Below are positions 1 to 6,703 of a DNA stretch of 19,899 nucleotides, one piece after another (positions within the stretch are counted from its first letter, which is position 1; every line of letters starts with the position of its first letter). Below the pieces are notes generated by a model. The model did no database searches, had not been told where the DNA came from, and worked only from the letters and a program-made list of their open reading frames with translations. A program made the position numbers and the translations under genes. The DNA comes from Actinomycetota bacterium (lineage in GTDB: Bacteria; Actinomycetota; Actinomycetes; S36-B12; UBA5976): contig CANLIF010000006.1 of the NCBI GenBank assembly GCA_947491175.1, forward strand, positions 1 to 19,899. The letters run 5' to 3'.

Positions 1-50
1 AAATAATTAGGCCGCACCCTTGACGGATTCATCATGGGTTGTTCTTATTT

Positions 51-80
51 GATCTAACGAACAGTTTCGATCTAACGAAC
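51..80. repeat. Direct repeat of 12 bp with 18-bp period at the SDR stop codon
   Basis: GATCTAACGAAC occurs at 51-62 and again at 69-80. The right copy contains the end of the SDR gene (Val-Arg-stop on the minus strand). The left copy lies just past it and, being 18 bases away, stays in frame and supplies a second Val-Arg-stop. It looks like a small local duplication of the gene end. ACAGTT (61-66) and AACTGT (78-83) could also pair as a weak hairpin, but there is no T-run, so a terminator is not supported. Confidence 0.6.
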
Positions 81-869
81 TGTGCGTTGCTCACTTATTG
101 AATTTCCACCATCGATGACTATTACTTGACCTGTGATGTAACTGGCTTCGCGACTGGCTAGGAAACCAACTACTGCTGCTACTTCTGCTGGGGTGGCTGA
201 ACGGCCCATCGGAGTGCTACCACCTTCGTGACCTTCGCTAATGCTTTGCGAGGCAGTTTGAATCCAGCCAGGGGCAACCGCATTTGCAGTTACGCCATAT
301 TTCGCTTCATCAACTGCAAGTGACTTAGTCAGACCAACCATCCCAGCTTTTGTTGCGCCGTACGCCACATCATTACGAATTGCCATTACCGGCCCAGTCA
401 GACTCGACATCATGATTACACGACCTGCGGATGATTTGCGTAAGTGGGGAAGGGAAAGTTTGGTTATGTAAAACGCCGAATTAAGGTTTCGGGCGATTGA
501 GTTATGCCAGCCTTCGACGCTCATCGAAGCACCATCGCCAGCTTCTCCGACTTCTTGCATTGGCGCATTGACACTGGTCATACCAGCGTTGTTAACAACG
601 ATGTCTAGGCCACCAAGTAAGGCCAAAGCATTTGAAACTACAGTCTCGGCTGCCGAAAACTCTGTTAAGTCGGCAACACAACCCGCAACGTTAAATCCTT
701 GCGATTGTAATTCAGCCACACGTTCATTCAGGCGATCGCTTGCGCCGGTTAGGTAAACCGAAGCTCCCATCTCGCAAAGCAACTTTGCACTGGCATAGCC
801 AATTCCAGTTGGCGAGCCCGCGCCGGTGATTAACGCTTTGGAACCAGAAAGATTAAATGGAGGTGTCAT
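72..869 (-). CDS. SDR-family NAD(P)-dependent oxidoreductase
   Basis: A 265-residue classical short-chain dehydrogenase/reductase, the usual length for the family, predicted cytosolic. The cofactor loop is T15-G16 ... G22-I-G24, with two more residues than the standard TGxxxGIG. NNAG is at 93-96, the catalytic serine is at S155/S156, and Tyr170 and Lys174 form YxxxK. The C-terminus has the common ITGQVIVIDGG signature (245-255). Family membership is clear; the substrate is not, and beta-ketoacyl reductase, sugar alcohol or steroid-type activities are all possible. The ATG at 869 has no clear Shine-Dalgarno; a weak CACGAT box lies 6 nt upstream. It is divergent from the malic enzyme across 142 bp, and nothing links the two functionally. 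The stop codon lies in a short duplication. Confidence 0.88.
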   Translation of the reverse strand: MTPPFNLSGSKALITGAGSPTGIGYASAKLLCEMGASVYLTGASDRLNERVAELQSQGFNVAGCVADLTEFSAAETVVSNALALLGGLDIVVNNAGMTSVNAPMQEVGEAGDGASMSVEGWHNSIARNLNSAFYITKLSLPHLRKSSAGRVIMMSSLTGPVMAIRNDVAYGATKAGMVGLTKSLAVDEAKYGVTANAVAPGWIQTASQSISEGHEGGSTPMGRSATPAEVAAVVGFLASREASYITGQVIVIDGGNSISEQRTVR

Positions 870-1011
870 GGAACCATCGTGCCAGTGAATTGACTGCGAT
901 GAGTAAGTAACCCCGTTTCAAATGGCTGGAAATGTGACCAAGCACTTATGGACCTGGTATTGATCGGCAGCAGGCAATGGGACAATAGAGACTTACCAAG
1001 GAGAATGTTTA

Positions 1012-2397
1012 ATGGCTAACAACAGTCCGGGTTATGCAATTACATTGCGCGTTGAGTTATCGCCCGAATCATCGTCCACCGCAAGTCTGGCACAAGCAGT
1101 CATTGACACTGGCGCTGCCCTAACCGCACTAGACGTTGTTGAATCCAGTCACGAACGTATGGTCGTTGACGTAACTTGCGATACTTCTGATCCAGATCAC
1201 GCTGATCGCGTTACCGCAGCGATTGCTGGCATTGCTGGCGCCAAAGTTCGCAAAGTTAGTGATCGCACATTCTTATTGCACCTTGGTGGCAAGCTGGAAG
1301 TAAAGCCAAAAGTCCCGCTCCGTACTCGTGATGATCTTTCTCGCGCCTACACACCTGGTGTGGCTCGAATTTGTATGGCAATTTATGAAGAACCAAGTGA
1401 TGCGCGTCGATTAACAATTAAGCGAAATACCGTTGCTGTTGTCACTGATGGATCTGCAGTACTAGGCCTTGGCAACATCGGACCAGCTGCAGCTTTGCCG
1501 GTTATGGAAGGTAAAGCCGCGCTTTTCAAACAGTTTGCTGATGTGGATGCTTGGCCAGTTTGCCTTGACACCCAAGACGTAGATGAAATCGTTCGAACTG
1601 TTCAAATCTTGGCGCCAGTTTATGGCGGTATCAACTTGGAAGACATCTCTGCGCCGCGTTGTTTTGAAATCGAAGCGCGGCTGCGCGAACTCTTAGACAT
1701 CCCGGTATTCCACGATGATCAACATGGAACTGCAATTGTCGTGCTAGCTGCACTTACGAATGCTTTAAAGATTGTGAAGAAGACGCCAGAAGACTTGAAG
1801 ATCGTTATGAGTGGGGCAGGCGCCGCCGGAACTGCGGTGGCAAAATTATTGCTTGAATCCGGCATGAAAAACATAACTGCATACGACACTGAAGGAGCGA
1901 TCTACAAAGATCGCCCAAATAGTGAATCCACAAGCGAATGGATGATGGCCAATACCAATATGGCTGGGGTGACTGGCAAATTGAGTGACGGCATTGCGGG
2001 TGCGGATGTTTTCATTGGAGTTAGCGCACCAAACATCTTGACTGAAGCCGATGTTGCTTCCATGGCGCCTGATTCAATCGTGTTTGCTCTGGCAAATCCG
2101 GATCCAGAAATTGATCCTGTGATTGCCGCTAAGTACGCAAAGGTTGTGGCAACTGGTCGTAGCGATTACCCAAACCAGATCAACAACGTCTTGGCATTCC
2201 CAGGCATCTTCCGCGGACTATTGGACGCTGCATCTTCCAAGATCACAACTGAAACTCTGCTAGCGGCTGCTCATGCAATTGCGGGCTGTGTTTCACCAGA
2301 GCAACTAAATGCCAGTTACATCGTCCCAAGTGTGTTTGATCCAAAAGTCGCCAAGTCAGTGGCGAAAGCCGTGGAAGACGTGGCCAAGGGCGTGTGA
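1012..2397 (+). CDS. NAD(P)-dependent malic enzyme with N-terminal ACT-like domain
   Basis: A 461-residue malic enzyme that oxidatively decarboxylates malate to pyruvate, linking the TCA cycle to pyruvate and reducing power in the cytosol. Residues about 8-80 form an ACT-like regulatory domain, an arrangement seen in many actinobacterial and Gram-positive malic enzymes. The catalytic part begins at about 110 with SRAYTPGVA (Tyr113), the general-base lysine region EGKAALF (Lys168), metal ligands at E210-D211 and in FHDDQHGT (D235, D236), and the dinucleotide motif GAGAAG at 268-273. The C-terminal phosphotransacetylase-like domain of long MaeB enzymes is absent. A good Shine-Dalgarno AAGGAG lies 9 nt before the ATG, so the start is secure. 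The ACT domain suggests allosteric control by a small ligand, inferred from the fold only. Cofactor preference cannot be decided from sequence alone. Confidence 0.93.
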   Translation: MANNSPGYAITLRVELSPESSSTASLAQAVIDTGAALTALDVVESSHERMVVDVTCDTSDPDHADRVTAAIAGIAGAKVRKVSDRTFLLHLGGKLEVKPKVPLRTRDDLSRAYTPGVARICMAIYEEPSDARRLTIKRNTVAVVTDGSAVLGLGNIGPAAALPVMEGKAALFKQFADVDAWPVCLDTQDVDEIVRTVQILAPVYGGINLEDISAPRCFEIEARLRELLDIPVFHDDQHGTAIVVLAALTNALKIVKKTPEDLKIVMSGAGAAGTAVAKLLLESGMKNITAYDTEGAIYKDRPNSESTSEWMMANTNMAGVTGKLSDGIAGADVFIGVSAPNILTEADVASMAPDSIVFALANPDPEIDPVIAAKYAKVVATGRSDYPNQINNVLAFPGIFRGLLDAASSKITTETLLAAAHAIAGCVSPEQLNASYIVPSVFDPKVAKSVAKAVEDVAKGV

Positions 2398-2411
2398 TTT
2401 GACTTGAAACG

Positions 2412-2450
2412 TAGTTGAAAGTTAAACTAAAGTAGTTCAATTTTCAACTA
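2412..2450. promoter_or_regulatory. Twin inverted 18-bp operator boxes over the yceI promoter
   Basis: Box 1 (2412-2429) is TAGTTGAAAGTTAAACTA. Box 2 (2433-2450), read on the minus strand, is TAGTTGAAAATTGAACTA: 16 of 18 positions agree. Each box is itself a TAGTT-N8-AACTA inverted repeat, as expected for a dimeric repressor. The boxes start 21 bp apart, two helical turns, so they face the same side of the DNA. A plausible core promoter, TTGAAA (2415-2420)-N17-CAATTT (2438-2443), lies inside them. Repression by a MarR-like factor encoded elsewhere is inferred. Confidence 0.7.
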
Positions 2451-2463
2451 TCAAGGAGTCGTT

Positions 2464-3003
2464 ATGACCAATCTTTCTTCAATCGCAGGAACCTGGGTTA
2501 TAGACCCTTCACATTCCCGCTTGGGTTTTGAAACCCGTCACGCAGTAATCACAAAAGTCCGTGGACACTTTGCAGATTTTGAAGGCACCATAGTTGTTGG
2601 CGCTGACACAGCATCATCATCTGCCAAAGTCACAGCAAAGCTTGACTCAATCGATACCGGCTCAGCTGATCGTGATGGCCACTTAAAAAGTGCCGACTTC
2701 TTCGATACCGAAAATACAAACGAACTTGTTTTTGAATCAACAGCAGTCAAAGCAACTGGTGATACCTTCGTAGTTACTGGCAACCTAACTATCAAGGGTG
2801 TAGCAAACAGCATTGACATCGCTGTTGAACCAACTGGAACAGCAACGGATCCATTCGGTAATGCTCGTGCTGGTTTTGAAGGAACTGCCGAATTGAGTCG
2901 CAAGGATTACGGTCTGATTTGGAACGTTGCCCTAGAAACAGGTGGCTTCCTAGTCAGCGACAACATTAAGTTGCAGCTAGACATCTCTGCAATCAAGCAG
3001 TAA
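2464..3003 (+). CDS. YceI family protein (lipocalin-like polyisoprenoid-binding fold)
   Basis: A 179-residue YceI-domain protein filling the whole chain. The signature start is visible (GTWVIDPSHSRLGFETRHAV, residues 9-28), followed by the middle SADFFDTE segment (76-83), LTIKGV (107-112) and the end motif D-N-I-K-L (167-171). YceI proteins form an eight-stranded antiparallel beta-barrel that can hold a long isoprenoid chain; the physiological role is mostly unknown, with links to isoprenoid quinones and stress. There is no signal peptide, so unlike E. coli YceI this one should be cytosolic, as in most actinobacterial members. The ATG has a clear Shine-Dalgarno (AAGGAG, 7 nt upstream). It is monocistronic, with twin operator boxes in front and a strong terminator behind, so it is probably an individually induced stress gene (inference). 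Confidence 0.93.
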   Translation: MTNLSSIAGTWVIDPSHSRLGFETRHAVITKVRGHFADFEGTIVVGADTASSSAKVTAKLDSIDTGSADRDGHLKSADFFDTENTNELVFESTAVKATGDTFVVTGNLTIKGVANSIDIAVEPTGTATDPFGNARAGFEGTAELSRKDYGLIWNVALETGGFLVSDNIKLQLDISAIKQ

Positions 3004-3039
3004 TTCTCTTCCTCGCAGAAAAGCTTCTCGGGAAAAACT

Positions 3040-3073
3040 AAAGAGGATCGATGCTTTAGCATCGGTCCTCTTT
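3040..3073. terminator. Bidirectional intrinsic terminator between yceI and the 64-aa gene
   Basis: A 15-bp stem, AAAGAGGATCGATGC (3040-3054) with GCATCGGTCCTCTTT (3059-3073), closes on a TTTA loop and has a single T-G wobble. The plus strand continues into TTTTGGTTTG and the opposite strand also ends in a T-run, so it can terminate both convergent genes. It is the only convincing intrinsic terminator in the window. Confidence 0.88.
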
Positions 3074-3090
3074 TGGTTTGCGCAGATGGA

Positions 3091-3285
3091 TTAGAACGCG
3101 TCACGCAAGCGAGCGATTACGCTCTTGCGTGTGATGTTGTTCTTTTCCATGTTGTAGGAGCGCACGATGTAGTTGACATCTGCATTGCGGTGCTCGCCAA
3201 TGGCATTGTTGATTATGACTGCATAATTTGATTCCAATGCAGCGAATCCGACTACGGATTCAGTTGTATTCATTTGAACACTCAT
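3091..3285 (-). CDS. Small protein of unknown function, 64 aa
   Basis: I do not recognise this family. The start is taken at the ATG at 3285 (MSVQMNTTES), because AAGGA lies 9 nt upstream; an in-frame ATG at 3321 would start inside the leader hairpin and has no ribosome-binding site. The product is soluble, with no membrane segment and no cysteines. Residues about 8-25 (VVGFAALESNYAVIINNA) look like an amphipathic or hydrophobic helix, the centre is EHRNADVNYIV, and the C-terminal third is basic (K-N-N-I-T-R-K-S-V-I-A-R-L-R). The basic tail would suit a nucleic-acid or ribosome partner, but that is speculation. A real gene is supported by a Shine-Dalgarno, a leader hairpin and a terminator shared with convergent yceI. 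Confidence 0.7.
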   Translation of the reverse strand: MSVQMNTTESVVGFAALESNYAVIINNAIGEHRNADVNYIVRSYNMEKNNITRKSVIARLRDAF

Positions 3286-3297
3286 GGTGTTTTTCCT

Positions 3298-3326
3298 TTC
3301 AAGTGTGGGGGTCTCCCACACTTGAA
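3298..3326 (-). promoter_or_regulatory. Leader hairpin just before the SD of the 64-aa gene
   Basis: A long inverted repeat: TTCAAGTGTGGGG (3298-3310) and TCCCACACTTGAA (3314-3326) pair over 12 bp plus one wobble, with a 3-nt loop. On the minus strand the hairpin ends directly before the AGGA of the Shine-Dalgarno for the 64-aa gene. No T-run follows on either strand, so a terminator is less likely. It may stabilise the mRNA 5' end or tune ribosome access; both are inferences. Confidence 0.6.
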
Positions 3327-3447
3327 TTCTCCCAGACCTCTATGAATGCCTAACGTCAAAAAGGTGTCCAGAGGCTTAAATCCAGTGTGAACCGTGCCAC
3401 ATTTCGTTGAATTCTCAACTAAATCGTGACCCAGGCCACTCTGCGCG

Positions 3448-3453
3448 TACGAT
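3448..3453 (+). promoter_or_regulatory. -10 box of a probable leaderless moaC promoter
   Basis: TACGAT lies 8 nt before the moaC ATG. No Shine-Dalgarno is present, and transcription should begin about at the start codon. A weak -35 (CGTGAC, 3425-3430) is 17 bp upstream. The GTG at 3426 would start translation upstream of this box, which argues against it as the real start. Confidence 0.5.
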
Positions 3454-3461
3454 TATCAGTT

Positions 3462-3938
3462 ATGAGCAACTCTGATTTAACTCACATCGATGCTTCGGGC
3501 AACGCCCATATGGTTGATGTAGCTGATCGCGAAGTGACTACTCGCACTGCGACAACAGTTGGTCGCGTGCTGCTTTCGGAAGAAGTAGTGACACTTTTGC
3601 GCGATGGCACTGTGCCAAAGGGAGACGTTTTAGCAACTGCTCGGATTGCCGGCATCATGGCGACTAAGCGAACTCCCGATTTGATTCCGCTTTGCCACCC
3701 AATTGCCGTCCATGGCGTCTCAGTTGAACTCGTTGTGGTTGATGACGGCGTAGAAATCACCGCCACAGTAAAGACAGCCGATCGTACTGGTGTTGAGATG
3801 GAAGCTTTAACTGCTGTCGCAGTTGCCGGACTAACCGTAATTGACATGGTCAAGGCGCTGGATCCAGGCGCAACTATTACGGATGTGAGAATGATCCACA
3901 AAGACGGTGGACGTAATGGGGAATGGAATCGAAGTTAA
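3462..3938 (+). CDS. moaC: Cyclic pyranopterin monophosphate synthase MoaC
   Basis: MoaC completes the first stage of molybdenum cofactor synthesis, converting the cyclic GTP product of MoaA into cyclic pyranopterin monophosphate. Visible signatures are ASGNAHMVDV near the N-terminus, LIPLCHPI with the conserved histidine, the catalytic DRTGVEMEALTAV block, and the C-terminal IHKDGG. Starting at the ATG at 3462 gives 158 residues, the family's normal size; the in-frame GTG at 3426 would add 12 residues unlike MoaC N-termini. It abuts mog directly (stop 3936-3938, ATG 3939), so the two are cotranscribed. The cytosolic homohexamer is known for the family. MoaA, MoaD and MoaE are not in this window. 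Confidence 0.95.
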   Translation: MSNSDLTHIDASGNAHMVDVADREVTTRTATTVGRVLLSEEVVTLLRDGTVPKGDVLATARIAGIMATKRTPDLIPLCHPIAVHGVSVELVVVDDGVEITATVKTADRTGVEMEALTAVAVAGLTVIDMVKALDPGATITDVRMIHKDGGRNGEWNRS

Positions 3939-4436
3939 ATGCCGATTCGAACTGCAGTAGTTATTACTGCGAGCAATCGCGCGAGTGCCGGAGTGTATGC
4001 CGATACCAGCGGTGAAATTCTGGCTGCCGGATTAGCCAAACTTGGATACGAGTTAAAAGATCCAATTGTGATTCCAGACAACATTTCACAAATTCAAGCC
4101 GCGATTGAAAGTTCACTTGCAAATAATGTAGATCTAATTGTTACTACCGGTGGAACTGGCGTTTCACCGTTCGATGTAACACCAGAGGCAACTGCGCCAC
4201 TAATAAAAAAATTACTTCCTGGAATTCCAGAAGCCTTCAGGGCGCACTCTCGGGAACGCGTACCAACCACTGATTTGACGCGTGGTTTAGCCGGCGTTAC
4301 TGGTTCATCGCTGATCATTAATCTGCCAGGATCACCAGGTGGCGTGAAAGATGGACTCGTAATTATTGAGCGACTGGCAGGACATATTCATGACCAGATT
4401 GCTGGCCTAGATCACACGCCTACGATTAAGGCATGA
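3939..4436 (+). CDS. mog: Molybdopterin adenylyltransferase (MoaB/Mog family)
   Basis: A 165-residue MoCF-domain protein of the MoaB/Mog group, which adenylates molybdopterin before molybdate insertion by MoeA. The nucleotide and pterin-binding motifs TTGGTGVSPFD (residues 69-79) and LPGSPGGVKD (128-137) are intact, as is D-V-T-P-E-A. Its ATG follows the moaC stop with no gap, and its own stop overlaps the start of the next gene as ATGA, so moaC-mog-DUF445 form one translationally coupled unit. Catalytic activity is likely because the motifs are canonical. MoaB and Mog cannot be separated firmly by eye; Mog-type function is preferred because it sits with moaC in many actinobacteria. Confidence 0.9.
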   Translation: MPIRTAVVITASNRASAGVYADTSGEILAAGLAKLGYELKDPIVIPDNISQIQAAIESSLANNVDLIVTTGGTGVSPFDVTPEATAPLIKKLLPGIPEAFRAHSRERVPTTDLTRGLAGVTGSSLIINLPGSPGGVKDGLVIIERLAGHIHDQIAGLDHTPTIKA

Positions 4437-5710
4437 GTCAACCACTTCGCATCGCTACGCGAGCAAGTGATCGGATAAAGCGCAAGCAATTGCGCCGGAT
4501 GAAATCATTTGCAACTGGGCTACTAATTGCTTCAGCCGTTGTATATGTTTTTGCAAAGCGCGCCGAAGCTGCAGGCGCTGCCGAATGGGTTAGTTACGTG
4601 CGGGCTGCCGCTGAAGCTGGAATGATCGGCGGACTGGCAGATTGGTTTGCCGTCACCGCTTTGTTTAGAAGACCGCTTGGGCTACCAATTCCACACACTG
4701 CAATCATCCCAACTCGCAAAGATGCTATCGGCGCCAGTCTTGGCGAATTTGTAGGCGATAACTTCTTATCTGAAGAAGTTGTGCGCAGCAAACTTCAATC
4801 GGCAAACATCTCAAATCGCTTAGGCAGCTGGTTGAGCAATCCCCAAAATGCCAAACAAGTAACCGATGAACTTTCGGGGGTAATTGCTTGGGCAACATCG
4901 CTGGGCGACGATGCAGACATTGCCGAAGTTATCGAAGAGTCTTTTCGCCGCACCGCCGAAAACTTTGATATTGCAAAACCACTTGGGATCTTTTTAGTTA
5001 AAGCTGTTGAAAACGATGCTCACACACCAATTGTGGACATGTTAGCTAAGGCAATTCAAGATTGGTTAGAAAATGATCCAGCACGTGCAAAAGGCTGGAT
5101 CGATAAACAGCTTCCTAAGTGGTTACCGGGACTTGGCAAAGATCGAGCTGGGGAGTGGCTCTATGAGCGCCTCATTGAATTGAGTAAAGAAGTTCAAGAA
5201 GATTACGAACATCCGATTCGTAGATCTATCGAGCGACTTTTGCATAGATTCTCAGATCAACTGCAGTCCGATCCAGTCATCATTGAGCGAGTGAATGCAG
5301 CCAAGATGCGATTAGTTGATCGTCCAGAAGTTCGCCATACGATTTCTGATATCTGGATTTCCACTAAGAAAACTTTGCGTCAAGAAGCTGCGAACCCAGA
5401 AAGTGAATTGCGGACACGTGTCACAGTCTTGATTTCAAACTTTGGAACTAAAGTTTCGGCAGATCGCGAATTACAAGAAACCATCGACACCGCAATCGAA
5501 AATGCTACAACTCATCTGGTGGATAGATATCGTGACGAAATAGCTGCCATCATTAGTGACACGGTTGCGCGCTGGGATGCTGGCGACACTGCAAAAAAAA
5601 TTGAGCTTCAGGTTGGTAGAGATCTGCAGTTCATTCGTGTCAATGGCACGATTGTTGGGGCACTGGCAGGAATTGCCATCCATGCGATTGGTGAGTTCGT
5701 AGTTCGCTAG
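4433..5710 (+). CDS. DUF445 family membrane protein
   Basis: A 425-residue DUF445 protein, a widespread bacterial family of unknown function. The N-terminus is basic (R-I-K-R-K-Q-L-R-R), followed by a membrane helix at about 25-42. Then comes the family signature: GMIGGLADWFAV (63-74), LFRRPLGLPIPHT (77-89), IIPTRKDAIGASLGEFV (91-107). The long middle (about 115-395) is hydrophilic and helical, and a second hydrophobic helix closes the chain (about 402-422), so the bulk probably lies on one side of the membrane, tethered at both ends. It overlaps mog by four bases (ATGA), but a role in molybdenum metabolism is not implied by the family. It converges on sua5 with no bases between the two stop codons. 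Confidence 0.9.
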   Translation: MSQPLRIATRASDRIKRKQLRRMKSFATGLLIASAVVYVFAKRAEAAGAAEWVSYVRAAAEAGMIGGLADWFAVTALFRRPLGLPIPHTAIIPTRKDAIGASLGEFVGDNFLSEEVVRSKLQSANISNRLGSWLSNPQNAKQVTDELSGVIAWATSLGDDADIAEVIEESFRRTAENFDIAKPLGIFLVKAVENDAHTPIVDMLAKAIQDWLENDPARAKGWIDKQLPKWLPGLGKDRAGEWLYERLIELSKEVQEDYEHPIRRSIERLLHRFSDQLQSDPVIIERVNAAKMRLVDRPEVRHTISDIWISTKKTLRQEAANPESELRTRVTVLISNFGTKVSADRELQETIDTAIENATTHLVDRYRDEIAAIISDTVARWDAGDTAKKIELQVGRDLQFIRVNGTIVGALAGIAIHAIGEFVVR

Positions 5711-6664
5711 CTAGAACGCAGCGCGCTGCAATCGATCGTTAATGGCTTGCGCTAGCCCTTGCCCAACTGGGGGAACTACATAAATCGTTTCAAGATATAG
5801 GTCATCGCCGGCTCGCAAGCATCCGTAAAGCTCGTGAGCAAAATCAGCAATGGTTGCGGGAGATCCAAGTCGAACTAATCCAGCAGGAGTTGGGATTTGC
5901 GCAAGAGCCAGAAACCCGGCTGTAGTTCCAAATTCAATAGTTGATCCAGTTTCGATCAACACCACTTTTGCTATTGGGGAATAGTGCGATTCCAAAGATC
6001 CACTTACGCGCGGTGCATCCGTTGAAATAGCGGCAACGGCAACGCCAGTGATTCGCTCAACGTCTGCCAAAGTTATTGCGCCTGGTCGAAGTATCACTGG
6101 CTCTGGGCCAGTGGCTAGAACGATCGTAGATTCCAGACCAACTTGGCAATCGCCACCATCCAAAATCAAATCACCGTTGGCGGACAAGTATTCACCTAAG
6201 TCAGCAAATACATGTGCGGCACTTGTTGGAGAAACATGTCCAAACCGATTTGCGCTCGGTGCGACTAAACCTTGAACCCCTTGAATTTTTAACTTGCTCA
6301 ATAACTCTTGCGCAATCGGATGGCTTGGCACTCGAACTGCAACAGTGCCTTGGCCGCCAGTTACTAAATCACTGGCAAGTGCGGTACGTGTCCCAACAAT
6401 AGTTAGTGGTCCAGGCCAAACTGCTGCCGTTAAGTCAATGGCCCACTGCGGAAGTTCAGCGATCCAATTGCCAGCGTCTTGTACGGTTGCAACATGCACG
6501 ATCAAAGGATGATCTTTGGGGCGATCCTTGGCCATGAATACGCGCAGAACGGCTGATTCATCTAAGGCGTTAGCTGCCAGACCATAAACCGTTTCGGTAG
6601 GAATCGCGCACAATCTTCCAGAAGCAAGAGTAGTTACTGCTTGATCAATGTCATTAATGATCAT
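5711..6664 (-). CDS. L-threonylcarbamoyladenylate synthase (Sua5/YwlC type)
   Basis: Makes threonylcarbamoyl-AMP from threonine, bicarbonate and ATP, the first step of t6A37 modification of ANN-decoding tRNAs. Its 317 residues fit the long Sua5 form: the YrdC-like catalytic domain (about 1-190), with PTETVYGLAANA (22-33), KDRPKDHPL (46-54) and the PSANRFGHVSPTSA block, then a linker and a C-terminal Sua5 domain (about 215-317). The start ATG at 6664 has no Shine-Dalgarno; a small inverted repeat abuts it. It lies 39 nt downstream of the cation antiporter on the same strand and is probably cotranscribed. TsaB, TsaD and TsaE are not in the window. Confidence 0.93.
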   Translation of the reverse strand: MIINDIDQAVTTLASGRLCAIPTETVYGLAANALDESAVLRVFMAKDRPKDHPLIVHVATVQDAGNWIAELPQWAIDLTAAVWPGPLTIVGTRTALASDLVTGGQGTVAVRVPSHPIAQELLSKLKIQGVQGLVAPSANRFGHVSPTSAAHVFADLGEYLSANGDLILDGGDCQVGLESTIVLATGPEPVILRPGAITLADVERITGVAVAAISTDAPRVSGSLESHYSPIAKVVLIETGSTIEFGTTAGFLALAQIPTPAGLVRLGSPATIADFAHELYGCLRAGDDLYLETIYVVPPVGQGLAQAINDRLQRAAF

Positions 6665-6665
6665 G

Positions 6666-6682
6666 GTTGCACTTGTTGCAAC
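6666..6682. repeat. Inverted repeat immediately before the sua5 start codon
   Basis: GTTGCA (6666-6671) and TGCAAC (6677-6682) form a perfect 6-bp inverted repeat with a 5-nt spacer. On the minus strand it ends one base before the sua5 ATG. It could be a small operator or an initiation-region hairpin. With arms this short, chance cannot be excluded. Confidence 0.35.
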
Positions 6683-6703
6683 TGTGTCACTGACTTCATA
6701 AAA

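Noticed and set aside
1..35. Possible start of a minus-strand gene (ATG at 35 or 32, open to the edge)
   Set aside because: Only about 11 codons are visible, with no SD and no recognisable sequence; cannot be supported.
3322..3417. Direct repeat TTGAATTCTC (3322-3331 and 3408-3417)
   Set aside because: A 10-bp match in an AT-rich intergenic region, with no symmetry or promoter overlap; likely chance.
3426..3461. GTG start adding 12 residues to MoaC
   Set aside because: MoaC homologues start near the MSNSDLTH position, and the -10 box lies inside this extension.
3482..3901. 139-aa frame antisense to moaC
   Set aside because: Complete overlap with moaC and a Ser/Thr/Val-rich translation typical of shadow frames.
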